This document shows positions 36,035-47,432 of a DNA stretch of 64,000 nucleotides, piece by piece. Position 1 is the first letter of the stretch. The number at the start of each line of letters is the position of its first letter. The position numbers and the translations under genes are program-made. The notes under the pieces were generated by a model. The model was not told the DNA's origin and did not search any database. It saw only the letters and a list, made by a program, of their open reading frames with translations. Origin of the DNA: Clavaria fumosa (lineage: Eukaryota; Basidiomycota; Agaricomycetes; Agaricales; Clavariaceae); the NCBI GenBank assembly GCA_951802425.1, contig OX637798.1:930001-994000 (forward strand), in the 5' to 3' direction.

Positions 36035-36528
36035 GGTTGTCGAGCAAAAACGGCGGTAAATCAGGCAATGGATAAGGCGTAACGGTCGCCAGAATGGATG
36101 AATTTTTAACTCGTGACTCGACTACGACACCCGCTTTGCGAATGCGATCGATTGAAAAAGTAACACAGCCACTTTGACAACAGCTGCCAGTGGTGTGTAT
36201 AGCCACTATAGTGAGGTCTGATGGCAGTGAATTCTACTAGCTGGTTACAATAAGTGGCTAAGAAGGACATGAGATTTCAACCTACAAAAAGTGCCGCTTT
36301 ATTGCACCTCTATTAGCTTTCATAATTGCAAGTCTGGCTGAACCCTCGACATACGGCGCTGTGTCACGTGAATCGCGTCGGTTTAGCGCGCACTTCTGGC
36401 GCGCTCGCCGGGTTGGGTTTCAGGAGATTCGAATTTCCGGCGTTGGCTTTTAACGCGGTTGCGCGTCGCGCTCGGTTCACAACTATCGTCTGTACCCTTT
36501 TGTCCACCTCCCAAGCCGCACTGCAACG
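36035..36528. promoter_or_regulatory. Divergent promoter region, LeuRS / hypothetical gene
   Basis: These 494 bases separate divergent starts at 36034 and 36529. They are presumably the two promoters. No repeats or small genes are seen. Confidence 0.4.
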
Positions 36529-37595
36529 ATGCCCGGGCCTTGCAACTCCAAGAAAACGCGCAGCGGAAAGAAGCACAAACGTACAACACGCGTGCTGGTG
36601 GACCGCGTGAACAACAGCGCCGCGCAGTCGGGAAGCGCGCCTCTTACCCTCTCCACGCCAAATCCAACGGTAGCGTTCAATGCAGTTGGAACGGCACCGG
36701 CACCCCACTCTGCTCCCATCGAGCTACTACTGCAATTCGTCTCGGAATCTCCGAGGAAGCTAACTGAATGCCGACCACCAGAGGGAACACCGTACATATA
36801 CATCCACGATCCGGGCAATGGTCCGCGCGTCCGCGACACGCGCGCCTTCCTCTCGTCCTATTTCGCTCATCCGCCCTCGCTTGACGATCCTCTCTGCGCT
36901 GAATTCGCTCAGGAAGAGGTTCTGCAGATGCTTATGACGGTCCTCCCGAAAGACGTAGCCCTGGTAAGAAACCCTTTTTTGTTCCTTCTTGAATCTATCA
37001 CGATTCATGCGTATTCCATACAGGTCTTGTGGTATAACAAGAGCCGTGCGACAGGCCGAATATGTCCCGCATGTCGACGGCTCTACTGTCTTGGAGATAC
37101 ACTCCCCCAGCACTTCACCGATGGAGACGCTTCGGAGGATGAGTTTGGTTCTGCACTACAGCAGCCGGCTCCCCAGCCGCAGCTCGCGCGAGAGCAACAA
37201 ATCAGCGGTCTCTGTACGTATCGTCGTCTCTTCTACTTGACCGACTGACGAGCCTCGGGATTTTCCATCTCTACACATATATGCCAGGTTCACCGTTGTG
37301 CTTCCTCCTCGCGTCGCTCTTCAACCCTTTCGTGATGCGCTCGACGTGGGGCCGCACCGCGGACGAAATTACCGACGAGGCGTGGACAGAGCTCGACACC
37401 CCTCGCGCGTGCGACGACGGAAAAGACGGGAAAGGCAACGGCGATGTGCTTGGCTTGGGACTCCTCCTCAAAATGACGCGCCTTCCGGACCTCGGCCTCG
37501 CGCAGCTCTGCCTCCCCGAGGTGGACTTCGAGCATATGCTAGAGGAAGACAGGGTCGACAATCGAGGGTTGGAGAGGCTTACTCAAGGGGAGTGA
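36529..37595 (+). CDS. Conserved-looking hypothetical protein with CxxC motif
   Basis: Three exons (36529-36963, 37024-37213, 37288-37595) sum to 311 codons, with GT..AG introns of 60 and 74 nt. I do not recognise the family. The N-terminus is basic (NSKKTRSGKKHKRTTR), which could be a nuclear signal. A middle segment with ICPACRRLYCLGD resembles a single zinc-binding half-site. An acidic patch follows (DGDASEDEFG), then a C-terminal helical region (PLCFLLASLFNPF, LPDLGLAQLCLPE). The divergent LeuRS neighbour gives no functional hint. Confidence 0.75.
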
Positions 37596-37784
37596 ACACG
37601 CGGGTGTGATTTTTCCCGAGGTCGACGCATCACGGCGGACCATATTTATACCTGAATTTATTCGCCCCTTCATTGTATGTACCTGTAGTAGGATACGCTA
37701 TCAACTCTATCAACTCTTACCTTTGAGAGAGGAGTGCCCGAAGTGTTCACTCTCCACTCTAAACAGGCGCCGCGACGACATTGT

Positions 37785-39879
37785 CTATCGGTAGAGAGAA
37801 TCCGGCCGCGTGTAGTAATGTCGCGAACTAGACAATAACAAATCATCATTCGCATCGCCAACCAGGGACATGAGCGAGGCTGCATTGCATACCAGGACTT
37901 TTGCAATAGACTTAAGCTGCTCAAAGTCATAGCCTTCTCGGTCACTTACATCGCCTGTTTTTCGAGAATGTCGTCACCTGTTAGAACTATTTCGGAAGAT
38001 AGGGGAGTATTGTAACCCACCGCTGTTGTGATACATAGGATCGGCAACTGGTAGATACATTGTTATGAGCATGGAAGTTCCTAGAAAAGCGAGCGCGATA
38101 TGCGCAACCGAGAGAGACTTACTTGGTCCAGCACGTTCGAAAAGCGACGAGGTAGGAAACCCGTGCGCTTGGAAACTCTGACACAGGGCCGACATCGCCG
38201 ACTCTTTAACACTGAAGTCACTGAGTCCAAAACAACTGTCTCACCTTATCATCACTGCAGCAGGCCTGAAGAAGTTGAATACAAAGAAGGGCATGAAGGG
38301 AAGCCGCAATCGGGCAGACCTACAGTCGAGTACCCGACAGAAAGCTCTGGGCTGTATAAACCGGAGACGTTTGCCACGAGCTGTTTTACTTCAGGCGTGC
38401 CTGCCCTGCAGGGGTGAATTGTGGTCAATTTTAGCAGGGCTGCTCGAAAACACCCACAATTCAGGAAGGCCTAGCTGTGGCGGTTCCTCAGGCACTCGGT
38501 AGGCCAACATGTCTGCTTGAAGCATCAACGTGATATCCGCATTCGACAATTTCAACTGCGCTGAGAAAAGTCAGTACCTTGTAGGTAACTAGCTCACAAC
38601 GCAGAGCAGCGGAGTGAAAGGAGGAAAGAAAGAAAAGAAAAAGGGGTTGGAGGCAGAGACTCTTACTCGCTCTCGCAAAGCTGCCGAGCAGACCCTGTTC
38701 CTCGCCGGCAAATGCACACAACTCGACGCGGCTCTGAAAACGTACGCCGCGTCGCGCGATCGTCCGTGCGATGGCGAGGAGCGCGGTGGTGCCCGAAGCG
38801 TCGTCGTCGGCGCCTGGTGCACGTGTAGACCCGAACGTGCCGCGCGAGTCGTAGTGCGCACCGACCACCACGGTCGGGGCGTCGGGTGAGGCGCCAGGGT
38901 AGAAACTGCAAAATGAGAGTTTTGTGCAGAGGACGCGTGTTTTTCCGTTAGAATGGAGCAGTCAGTTTGAGTGGCAGAAAACAAGACAGATTTGAGGTGT
39001 GGTGGATGCAGCGACACACCAGATGATATTCGGCGCGAAACCCGGGAGGAACGGCCGGAGTTCACAGTGCGCGCCCGCCTCTTCGAATTGGTCCTTGAGC
39101 CAATGTGCCGCAAGAAGTGACCCACTGGAAAACGAGTGTCGCGAGACGATGGGGCTGCGGGAATCCTCGCCGGTGAGCCAACGGACGTCGCGTCGGATCT
39201 GTTCGACGGAGATGTTCGACGAAAGCGCGGCGACCGTCGGGTCAAAGCGAACTCCGGATAGAATGCGTTTCAAGCGGTCAATCGCGTGGTCGGGGACTGG
39301 CAGGTACGGGAATGGGAACTGTGGTAGGATGTACGATCTGTAGAAAGGCGGAAGGAGTGTGTCGAGCGTCCATGCGGTCTCCGGAGGGACGGCCAAAAGG
39401 AGTGAATTTTGCATTCGTTGGATGACCTCAAAGGCATCAGAAGGCGTTGTCACGGAGAGGACTTCCTGTTGGTCGCCCGAAATGGCATCCGTTTTCGAAG
39501 ATGAGCTTCGCAAGCGCGTTAAGAAAGTATCGAAGCCGTCGTCAACTGCAAGCCTCAGGGATTCTTCCACTGCCTGCTGCTGGACCCACACAAGCCGGTA
39601 TTCCTCTGGTGCAGTGGAAGTGACTGCAGGGAACGATGGAAATGAGGCAAGACATGCGGCGTCAGGTTCAAGGACAGTGTGAGTCCCAAATGTGCCGTAA
39701 GACGATCTGGCTAGACAGCTGCTACTGAAGTCGGGGAGTACGTTGTTGATGCGGTCAATGACTAAGAGAACTCGGACGAGTTGAATCATTGCGTTCTCTG
39801 CACTGAATGTCTGATGGATGAATGTTTCACAACCCCACAATTGCCATACAGTCATGTGAGCACATGTGATTTGGGACAT
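37785..39879 (-). CDS. M28-family zinc metallopeptidase (aminopeptidase-like)
   Basis: Eight exons on the minus strand (39879-39020, 38905-38667, 38560-38458, 38405-38324, 38265-38245, 38201-38123, 38047-38021, 37954-37785) sum to 527 codons. Co-catalytic zinc motifs of M28 are in order: GAHYDSRG, GADDDASGT, AGEEQGLLGS, LMLQADMLAY and DPMYHNSGD. ACCSDD and LFERAGP are also typical of the fungal branch. The enzyme should remove N-terminal amino acids, with two zinc ions held by His, Asp, Glu, Asp and His. Two exons are tiny (21 and 27 nt). The start is uncertain: the first ATG at 39879 gives an N-terminus that does not look like a signal peptide, and an in-frame ATG lies at 39789. A transposon insertion begins 160 bp upstream, so the true first exon or promoter may have been altered. 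Confidence 0.87.
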
Positions 39880-40034
39880 TTGGTTTGGTCAATGGATTGA
39901 AGATTCTTCTGAGGTGGCATTCAGGAGACTAATACTTTGCCTCCAGCATGGAGCTCAAGCTTGGGCACTGGTTTGATGAGGTCTGACACTCTTGTTGATG
40001 ACAGGAAGCTTTTGAAGCATTGTGATTTGCACTG
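39880..40034. other. Short flank between peptidase and transposon
   Basis: This should include the peptidase promoter on the minus strand. I see nothing specific in it. Confidence 0.3.
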
Positions 40035-40041
40035 GTGAATG

Positions 40042-40087
40042 TGGGGACAGGCAATCCCCACTAGAGTGCGTGACGCTTATATAAGCA
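40042..40087 (+). repeat. Left terminal inverted repeat
   Basis: This is 46 bp, paired with 49905-49951 in inverse orientation, and preceded by GTGAATG. Confidence 0.8.
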
Positions 40088-40602
40088 TTCTGCCTCTAAG
40101 GCTCTGACCCAAAAACACATCTCAGTATAGAGCCTTCCACACAACAGCTACAAAAAAACTTTGAGTGTAAAAGATGTCTGAAATTAAATTTAAAAACTTT
40201 TGTTCAAGATGGATTTTCGAAAAATGCCCTATTTATTGAGATATTGTTGCTATCTAAACAACAAAGACATTTAAAAAAGTTCCATCTTGAACAAAATGTT
40301 CAAATAATATTTCTGAACATTTCCTCTCAGCAAAAGTAAGTTCCAAAATGTGCGTAGAAGGCTCTATGAGGCCCACAGATTTGGCACTGCCGGACTTGTG
40401 CGCTTATGTAATCAGTGGCTGTGCGCACACACTGGGTTTCTGTGGCCTCATTCTCTGGCTCTCATTCTCCCCCCACTTTCAAACACTCTGTGTGCACTTT
40501 GTGTGCAATCTAGGTTACAAAGTAAGCCCCAAACTTCATATTTACCTATCTTATCTTTAATTTACTGTTTTCTCTGCATTTCAGGCCAATTTCATCCTTC
40601 TG

Positions 40603-40829
40603 TGTAATACTTTCTATCCCTCAAAAGAACCGGACTCAACTGTATATTGAGTATGGTAGTTCTATGTAGAGGGATCTACCCTCTCTGTACAGTCGCGACG
40701 CGATATATATATAGGCGAGTGGCCCTCTAGGGGCCGCTGATGTAAGCATGGCCTAAGCGGCTATGCTAGTAGACTATTATAGTATGTATATTATGTAATA
40801 AAAGAATAGAAAAGGCCTATAGCCTTACA
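40603..40829 (-). repeat. 3' LTR of the Gypsy element
   Basis: This is 227 bp, TGTAATACTTTC to CCTATAGCCTTACA on the plus strand, 224/227 identical to 49319-49545. Confidence 0.95.
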
Positions 40830-40841
40830 CCCTCCCCCTCC
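40830..40841 (-). other. Polypurine tract
   Basis: Twelve purines on the minus strand touch the 3' LTR. This is the expected primer for plus-strand DNA synthesis. Confidence 0.8.
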
Positions 40842-41126
40842 GGAGAGGCCCCAACCAGAGGCAACGCGCGGGCGGCGCAGGACGATGAGCAGAAGTAGAA
40901 TAGTGTTACAAGGGGCGCATCCCCTTGGGCAGGGTTACCGCCATGTCACCGGGTGCGATCCCCTCCTGGGGCCTTCGCCTGGTGCTGACGGGTCCTACCC
41001 GGTGGTCTGCGCGACCTGCCCCCAGTTGGACAGCGTGTCACGAGCGGCACGCCCCGGTGGGGGGTGCCCCAAGTGCCGCTGTCTTGTCCTGCGGGGTAGG
41101 CGTATGTTTTTAAAGGGCTCGGACGC

Positions 41127-43260
41127 TTAGTCCGAGCCCTGCTCGTAGTCGCATGGCGGCTTGCCCTCGTCGTCGCTCCAGTCGGGCGACGACACAACAG
41201 GTCCCTTCGTGGCCTTAGCGGCTGATGACTTAGCCGCTTTCTTTTGTTTTTGAGAGGGCCCCGCACCCTCTGTCTGGGATATTGTTAAACCCCCAATAGG
41301 TAGCCCTAGGGGGTTTCTAACGGTGGACGTGCTTCCACCGTCTTCCAGGGGCGCATCGCCCCTCCGTTTGTCTCCCGCCTTCTCGCTTAACTGAAGATGG
41401 CACGGACGCGCCCCGCGCCCTATGCACTCTAGCAGTGCATATGTCCGGGGCGGTACGGGAGGCTTCTCCCATTCACCCAGCGCTAGCTGGATATCATCGT
41501 CCAAGGGGGCATTCCCCTTTCGCATGTACTCGCGTGGGCACGCAAGTACAAACTCGTCCCAGAGCTCCGTTTCCCCAACGGAGACTCCGGCGTCTACAAA
41601 CGCCTCAATCGTCTGCGCGACAGTTGGCGTTATCTTTGTGTTCCAGTGCCTGGAACGTCGTGCAGGGAGGACTCTCCCTTTAATGGCCTGCGTGTACGCC
41701 CCCTTTGACACAAAGAGGGCTACAGCCATTGCTAGGAACGGGCGCCGCATTCGGGCCCGGGACGGTGCACACGCCATTATGGTACGCCAGATGGCCACCT
41801 TACGTGCAAAGGACAGGGGTGAGTCCCTGTCCTTATCAATACCAAGGACGGCCGCTCTGCCCATCCTTATGTCGGCGGCCCAGCAGCGCAGGTCTGACAC
41901 TGCGCCTCTGTCGCCTTTCGGGTTCATAGGGGGAATTTCTCCCTTCTCCCCTACAAAGGAGAGCCACAGCTCTTGGGGGAGCAACGGCTCCCCGGTCTCT
42001 ACAAACTCCCTAATGGGAGGCGCAACCACTCTTGCCGCTGTCAGCGGCAATGTCTGGTATGACGGATAGGAGGGTGCTCCCCCTCCTGCGACTTCCAAGG
42101 GTCCTGCCCTCAGGGATGGGTCACCCATCCCTCCGCTCTCTCGCAACATCTGCCCCTGCAGATGGCGTGCCACCCGGTCTGCCGATTTCTCGACGCCGGC
42201 AGGAACTCTCCAGTTCCTCAACAGGCATAGGCAGCTTTCCCGCTGCCGCGTTCTTCTGGGCCTCCTTAACGGCCCATCGCATCTTCATTATGGCAGTCAT
42301 ATCATAACTGCCGTCAGGCGCTCCATGGTGCGCCTGCTGGTTGAGGGCTATCACCTCTTCAACCATCTTCAACTTGACAGCCCACGCCCCGGGCTTGACG
42401 GACATCCCCGATGGCCAGGGATAGCCATCCGGAGCCCTGTCCGGGCGGGGGGCATTAAAGGGATAACCCCTTGTCGGAGGCGCAAGCACTGTCTCCGCAA
42501 ACGTTCATTTATGCCTCAGTGAGGCATTGGGGTTCTGCTGGCTAACACCAGCAGGTGGAAGAGGGGGATACCCCTCCTCAATGTTCATGGGGACGTCCAC
42601 GTCCCCCATAGGCGGTGCTATGTCCGCGTATGAGACAGCAGTGCGGGCCCTTTTAGGGTCCCACTCCAAGGGATCCCTGTCAGGTCCCTTCCCATTCGCC
42701 GCCATTCGCACCACGGCGAGCTCCTCGTTGGCGCTTGCCAACTTTTCTGTCAAGGAGAGAACCTTCTCCTTCGCCTTTCTAAGGTCGGCCTCGACCTTAT
42801 CCAGGCTATCGTAAGCTTTTTCAAGCTTTTGCCAGTGCCCGGCACAAAGGGCATTGCCCTTCTCATACTCTTCATGCAAGTCATCCAACTTGCGTTGTAT
42901 CATTCCGAGCTCCAGCTCGAGCTCACGCTTAGCGCTTTCCTGCGCTTCCTTAAGCGTTTGTTGAAACACTTCGTCCGAGTGCAGCAGCGACTCGAAGATG
43001 TGACGACGGAATCCGATACACTGAGTGCACCGGGATCCGTGGGTGATCGCATGGATCATGCAATCCTGGACCCAGGGGAGAGTTTCCTCCCCTTGCGACA
43101 ACGACGGCTGGGACAACCCAGCCATTCCGACGATGCTCGTCGGCAGCGAGTTCCCTGGCGCAAGGCCAGGGACGGCGGCGGTAGCGGTAGAGGCGGTGGC
43201 GGTAGCAGCGGCGGCGCGGGTAGCGCGAGGAGATGGGGTTTCCCCCATTGGATCATCCAT
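41127..43260 (-). pseudogene. Extra ORF of the Gypsy element, function unknown, disrupted
   Basis: An additional reading frame lies between pol and the 3' LTR on the sense strand. The first part (43260-42505) starts MDDPMGETPSPRATR, has an Ala/Thr-rich stretch, a Cys/His cluster (SRCTQC) and a long coiled coil (LGMIQRKLDDLHEEYEKGN). It ends at a TGA at 42505. The same frame then continues to about 42190 (PPTRGYPFNAPRPD), where a frameshift passes to 42221-41127, a 364-codon frame with a Lys/Ala-rich end. It was probably once one protein of about 700 residues. I recognise no enzyme domain. It occupies the position of env or of accessory ORFs in other elements; a nucleocapsid-like role is only a guess. 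Confidence 0.6.
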
Positions 43261-43394
43261 TGTAACAAATGGCTGATGAGGAAAAAAGAGAAAAAGAGGG
43301 CGGGCCCTCTTAAGGTTTTGTACCTTACAGTGGAGCCACCACGTGACTTAGTCACTGTGGCTAACGACCCAGAGGTCTGGCTCGATCGCGTTTA

Positions 43395-46300
43395 CTACTC
43401 CGCGTGGGCGCTCCGTCCGCGCTCTGCTCGAGGGCGCCTAGGTAGCGCCCTCCACGAGTCTACACCTTGTAGTTCAAGGTAATGGTCTAGAGCAGCCAGC
43501 TCTTTGACCCCCATGTACGGCTCCCAGGTCGTATCCCCGAGGTTCCATCGAACCTCGCATTCCAGGTGGCGGCCTTCCCACCTATGGCCAATAATGGCGT
43601 CTACTAGCCATTCCTCCTTTGGATCCACACCAAAGTCATAAAAGACTTTCACTTCACGACGCGGAAACAATGCGTCGTCGTTTGGTTCATGTCGCCGCAA
43701 CCAGCTGACATGGAACGTCGGGTGGATTCTCCTCGACTTTAGCAAGTCGGGGAGCTCCAGCTCGTACATAGACGATTCCGGTCTACATGACCATATTGGG
43801 TATGGCCCAATAAACTTCGGCATGAGCTTTCTAGCTTGTTTTTTAGGGAGATTCAAGTTCTCCGTTGAGAGGTAGACTAATTCTCCCTCTCTAAACGGGT
43901 GCTCTGCCTGTCTACGCTGGTTAGCGTAAAACATTTGGTGGACGCGACTTTCTATAATCGCGTCGTGCGCCATTGCAAGGTTGAGCGCGGCTTTCTCCAC
44001 GAACATCCGTACCCCTCTGGGCACCGCCCGGAGGTCGTCTGGCAACTCTGCCATCATCTGGGGCATGTACCCATAGGTGAGCTCAAACGGGGCAAACCCC
44101 GTTGACGCGCTTATTGACGCGTTAATGGCGAATTCGACCATTGGGATTCGCTCCGCCCAGTCTGTCTGGTCCGGTTGGACCACTGATCGGATCGACCATT
44201 CTGTCGCTCCATCCGTCTGCGGATGGAAAGCTGTGGACATCCGCAGCTTGACACCGAGTAGTCGGTGTGTTTCCTGCGAAAAGGCAGACGTAAATCTCAG
44301 ATCACGATCGGACACAATCGATCCTGGCAACCCATGCAGTCTCACTACATGGGTTAGGAAGAGCCAGGCTAGCTCTGCTGCCATTACCGAAACGGTAACT
44401 GGTACTAGGTGTACCAGTGAAGTGAGGCGGCAGATCACCACCCAGAGGTAGTCCGCCTCTTTCGACATAGGAAATGGACCTACGAAGTCCATTCCTATTG
44501 ATTCCCAGGGCCGCCTGGGGATCAGAAGGGTGTGTAGAAGCCCCTGTGGCTTCTGAGGGGAAGTCTTGCTCGTCTGGCACACGCCGCACGACAAGCAAAA
44601 CTTATCGATGTCTTTAGACACCGATGGCCACCAGTAGTAACGGCGGACGTAATCCATCGTTATCCGCGACCCCATGTGTCCTAGGACCGCATGGGCTTCC
44701 TGGATTATTCTCCCAGGGATGCTTTTCCCTTCATGAAGGGTACGAGGCACACAGAGCACCTCGTCTCCTTTTTTATTCTCAGCCAAGATCAGGTCATCCC
44801 TGATCTTAAAACCGGTGTAGTTTCCCGGTTTCTCCAAAATTATTTTGAACAGGCGATCCTGTTCATAGCCGTCACGGATGCTTTGCAGCATCCTGCTATC
44901 CCCCCCTTCCACGCGGGGCCTTAAGGGCACGAGCGTCTCGTCCCTCACATCCCCGTCCGCTTGGGGCATAGGCGGCGGTTGCTCCTGCTCGGTCTCCTGG
45001 TCCGCGGCAGGTGCGCGTACTCGTAGTGTGCGCACCTCCTCCAGGCGTCCGCGGGGCAACTCGTCCCCTTCAGGGTCAAGGCGAACATCCGCCTTTACGT
45101 ACTCGTGATCCGGATGAATCTCATCCGTCACGTCACTCATATGGTAACGCGAAAGGCCATCCACAACTTTGTTGCTCTCGCCTTTAATGTAAGTGATGGA
45201 GTAGTTAAACCTCTCCATATATTCCATCCACCTGGCCTGCCGGCCAGACAAGCGTGTTTGGTTCTTAAAGAACCCCAGCGCTTCGTGGTCTGTGACCACG
45301 TTGATTCGTCTACTGAGGAGTTTATCCTCCCATTTCTGTAGCGATTCGACAATCGCTAAGGCCTCCCGGTCCCAGGTTTTGTAACTAAACTGGGCCGGGC
45401 TAAACCTTTTAGACATAAACCCTGCCGGACGGCAGGTTTCCCATGTCTTTCCCTGGCCATACATGGCCCCTACGCCCGACACTGACGCGTCGCACACGAG
45501 CCAGATTGGCTCCTGTACTGCCGTGTCTACCGGGCGTAATATTGGCGTTTTACACGCCAATGCCTTAATCATCTCCATGCACTTGTCATGGAGTGGTCTC
45601 CAGTGAAACGTTCGCGTTTCACTACACAGACTAGCCAAAGGGCCAGTGTAAGTGGACAGATTGGGCATGAACTGTCCAATGTACTGTACTAATCCGAGGA
45701 ACCTCTGCACCTCGTTAACACTTGTCGGCGTTTTCCAGTTACGGATTTTATCCATTTTATCCACTGTGACGTGGATTCCTCGGGCATCTATAATATGCCC
45801 TAAGCAATCTACGCTCTTCGCATATAACGAGCACTTCTTCTTGCTCAAGAAAAGGCTCGCGCCTTTGAGGGTCTCAAAGACCGTCTTTAAGTGACACTCA
45901 TGGTCCTCCAGGGTCTTGGAGAAGATGAATACATTGTCTAAGTACACGTGCACGTACTTTCCCAATTGATGACGAAATATATGCGTCATCAGGCACTGGA
46001 AGGTAGCAGGGGCATTACAATCCCCTATCTGCATCACCTGTGAGAACATGGTGCCCAAGACGGTCACGAACACCGTCTTCCACACGTCCTCAGGCTCTAC
46101 GTGTACTTGCTCGTACGCGTCCGATAGGTCAATCTTTGACCTATATGCGGCTCTAGCCACGTCCTGCCTGATCTGATCCTGATCAGGCAATGGGGTAATA
46201 TCCCGTACTGTGTTCGCATTCCGTTTCCAACAGTCCACGACTGTCCGTAGCAGCGGGTTCCGGCTGCTTTTTGGTATGCATAACATAGGAGCTGCTTGTG

Positions 46301-46607
46301 ATGCTGCTCCTGCTTCCCACCAACTGTTAGTAATATAACGGTTCACTTTCTCAAGGAATTGTTCCTTAAATGCCTCAGCACACCGAGGCAGGTAATAATT
46401 ATAGACTTGCTTTTCGTCTATTAAGGGTATGCGGTGGTTCACCGCCCAAAACGGCGGTGGTCTGGGGGGAACTCCCCCAAAGAGCTCAGCGTACTGGTTA
46501 AACCAGTACTCACGCCTGCCTTCGAGGTAGGCGTTGTCTATCTTTACAGAGACGTTAGCCTCTCCCCCCTTCCAGGGCTCACCTGCATCCCGGGGGCCCG
46601 AGTGTAG
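43395..46607 (-). CDS. pol: Gypsy polymerase segment: reverse transcriptase, RNase H, integrase, chromodomain
   Basis: The frame is open from the TGA at 46608 down to 43395. Domains in order are RT (KIDLSDAYEQV with the first catalytic Asp; active site YLDN instead of YLDD), RNase H (LVCDASVSGVG to TDHEALGFF), and integrase with an HHCC zinc finger (HAVLGH...CLSCGVC) and the DDE triad (GMDFVGP, VSDRD, DGATEW). A chromodomain-like end follows (EEWLVDAIIGHRW...CEVRWNLGDTTWEPY). A chromodomain identifies a chromovirus, a group that targets histone-marked chromatin. The Asp to Asn change in the RT active site should reduce or abolish polymerase activity. Confidence 0.9.
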   Translation of the reverse strand, partial: LHSGPRDAGEPWKGGEANVSVKIDNAYLEGRREYWFNQYAELFGGVPPRPPPFWAVNHRIPLIDEKQVYNYYLPRCAEAFKEQFLEKVNRYITNSWWEAGAASQAAPMLCIPKSSRNPLLRTVVDCWKRNANTVRDITPLPDQDQIRQDVARAAYRSKIDLSDAYEQVHVEPEDVWKTVFVTVLGTMFSQVMQIGDCNAPATFQCLMTHIFRHQLGKYVHVYLDNVFIFSKTLEDHECHLKTVFETLKGASLFLSKKKCSLYAKSVDCLGHIIDARGIHVTVDKMDKIRNWKTPTSVNEVQRFLGLVQYIGQFMPNLSTYTGPLASLCSETRTFHWRPLHDKCMEMIKALACKTPILRPVDTAVQEPIWLVCDASVSGVGAMYGQGKTWETCRPAGFMSKRFSPAQFSYKTWDREALAIVESLQKWEDKLLSRRINVVTDHEALGFFKNQTRLSGRQARWMEYMERFNYSITYIKGESNKVVDGLSRYHMSDVTDEIHPDHEYVKADVRLDPEGDELPRGRLEEVRTLRVRAPAADQETEQEQPPPMPQADGDVRDETLVPLRPRVEGGDSRMLQSIRDGYEQDRLFKIILEKPGNYTGFKIRDDLILAENKKGDEVLCVPRTLHEGKSIPGRIIQEAHAVLGHMGSRITMDYVRRYYWWPSVSKDIDKFCLSCGVCQTSKTSPQKPQGLLHTLLIPRRPWESIGMDFVGPFPMSKEADYLWVVICRLTSLVHLVPVTVSVMAAELAWLFLTHVVRLHGLPGSIVSDRDLRFTSAFSQETHRLLGVKLRMSTAFHPQTDGATEWSIRSVVQPDQTDWAERIPMVEFAINASISASTGFAPFELTYGYMPQMMAELPDDLRAVPRGVRMFVEKAALNLAMAHDAIIESRVHQMFYANQRRQAEHPFREGELVYLSTENLNLPKKQARKLMPKFIGPYPIWSCRPESSMYELELPDLLKSRRIHPTFHVSWLRRHEPNDDALFPRREVKVFYDFGVDPKEEWLVDAIIGHRWEGRHLECEVRWNLGDTTWEPYMGVKELAALDHYLELQGVDSWRALPRRPRAERGRSAHAE

Positions 46608-47432
46608 TCAGCTCTTTCGAGCTCCCTTCCTTGGTGCGTTCTTAGCCGATATACGGATGCGTAATGCTTCCGTCTCCTCACTGGGCGACATCGCCTGAAG
46701 GGTTTTTCCCTTCCCTTCGCCAATCCGGATTGCACGTCGGTGCACATCCAGTATCACATGGCGGTCATACATGAACGCCGTTCTGACTATGATATCATAG
46801 CGGTCGATGTTCGCTATATCAAAATACTGGTCCTCCACCAGTATTCCTCCCAAATCCACCGCTACGCGGCATCCGCATGTGATCGTCGATCGGCTGCCGA
46901 TACAGCCGAGTTGGATAGGAACTGGATTATCCAGTTGGAAGGTTGGTACCTTCGTCACCTGGGCAAAGTCTGGGCTCATCAGGTTCGGGGTACTTCCAGA
47001 ATTGAAAAGCGTATACGCTTTTACACCATTCATGGTGATGTAGGCCGCGAGGCATTGCCTAGCCTCCTTTGTCACTACCGGGCGCGATCCCGTCCACTCC
47101 TTCCGGATGTGCGCCCGAAATGGCCTGTCGTCGACATGGCCGACGCGTACTTCTGTCGTGTAGAGGACTTCGTCCTCTTCTAATTCCTGGATTCCAGCGA
47201 CCTGGTCGCTTTCTGCCTCCTCCTCGAGCTCTTCAAGGACGAAGAGCTCGTCCGAATCGTACTGGTCCCCGCGACCAGCGTAGTTGTCTTCCGCGACTTC
47301 CTCCGGTAGGGCTTCACCCTCCGGCTCCTCGCTTTCAACCGCCGGTGTTTCCGGCGGTTCCTCGGGCTCCAACTCGCCCGGCTCCTCTTGTAAGGCGTAG
47401 TTCCTTACATTTCCCCTCAAAGCCTCTGGCTT
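46608..47432 (-). CDS. Gypsy aspartic protease segment
   Basis: This segment is in the same frame as gag and pol and is bounded by TGA at 47433 and TGA at 46608. An acidic leader (ELEPEEPPETPAVESEEPEG) precedes a retropepsin-like domain. The active site reads LFNSGST, where the catalytic motif DSGST is expected, so the catalytic Asp is Asn. The downstream partner segment ILVEDQYFDIANIDRYDIIV is typical of Gypsy proteases. It should cut the Gag-Pol polyprotein but appears inactive here. Confidence 0.8.
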   Translation of the reverse strand, partial: KPEALRGNVRNYALQEEPGELEPEEPPETPAVESEEPEGEALPEEVAEDNYAGRGDQYDSDELFVLEELEEEAESDQVAGIQELEEDEVLYTTEVRVGHVDDRPFRAHIRKEWTGSRPVVTKEARQCLAAYITMNGVKAYTLFNSGSTPNLMSPDFAQVTKVPTFQLDNPVPIQLGCIGSRSTITCGCRVAVDLGGILVEDQYFDIANIDRYDIIVRTAFMYDRHVILDVHRRAIRIGEGKGKTLQAMSPSEETEALRIRISAKNAPRKGARKS

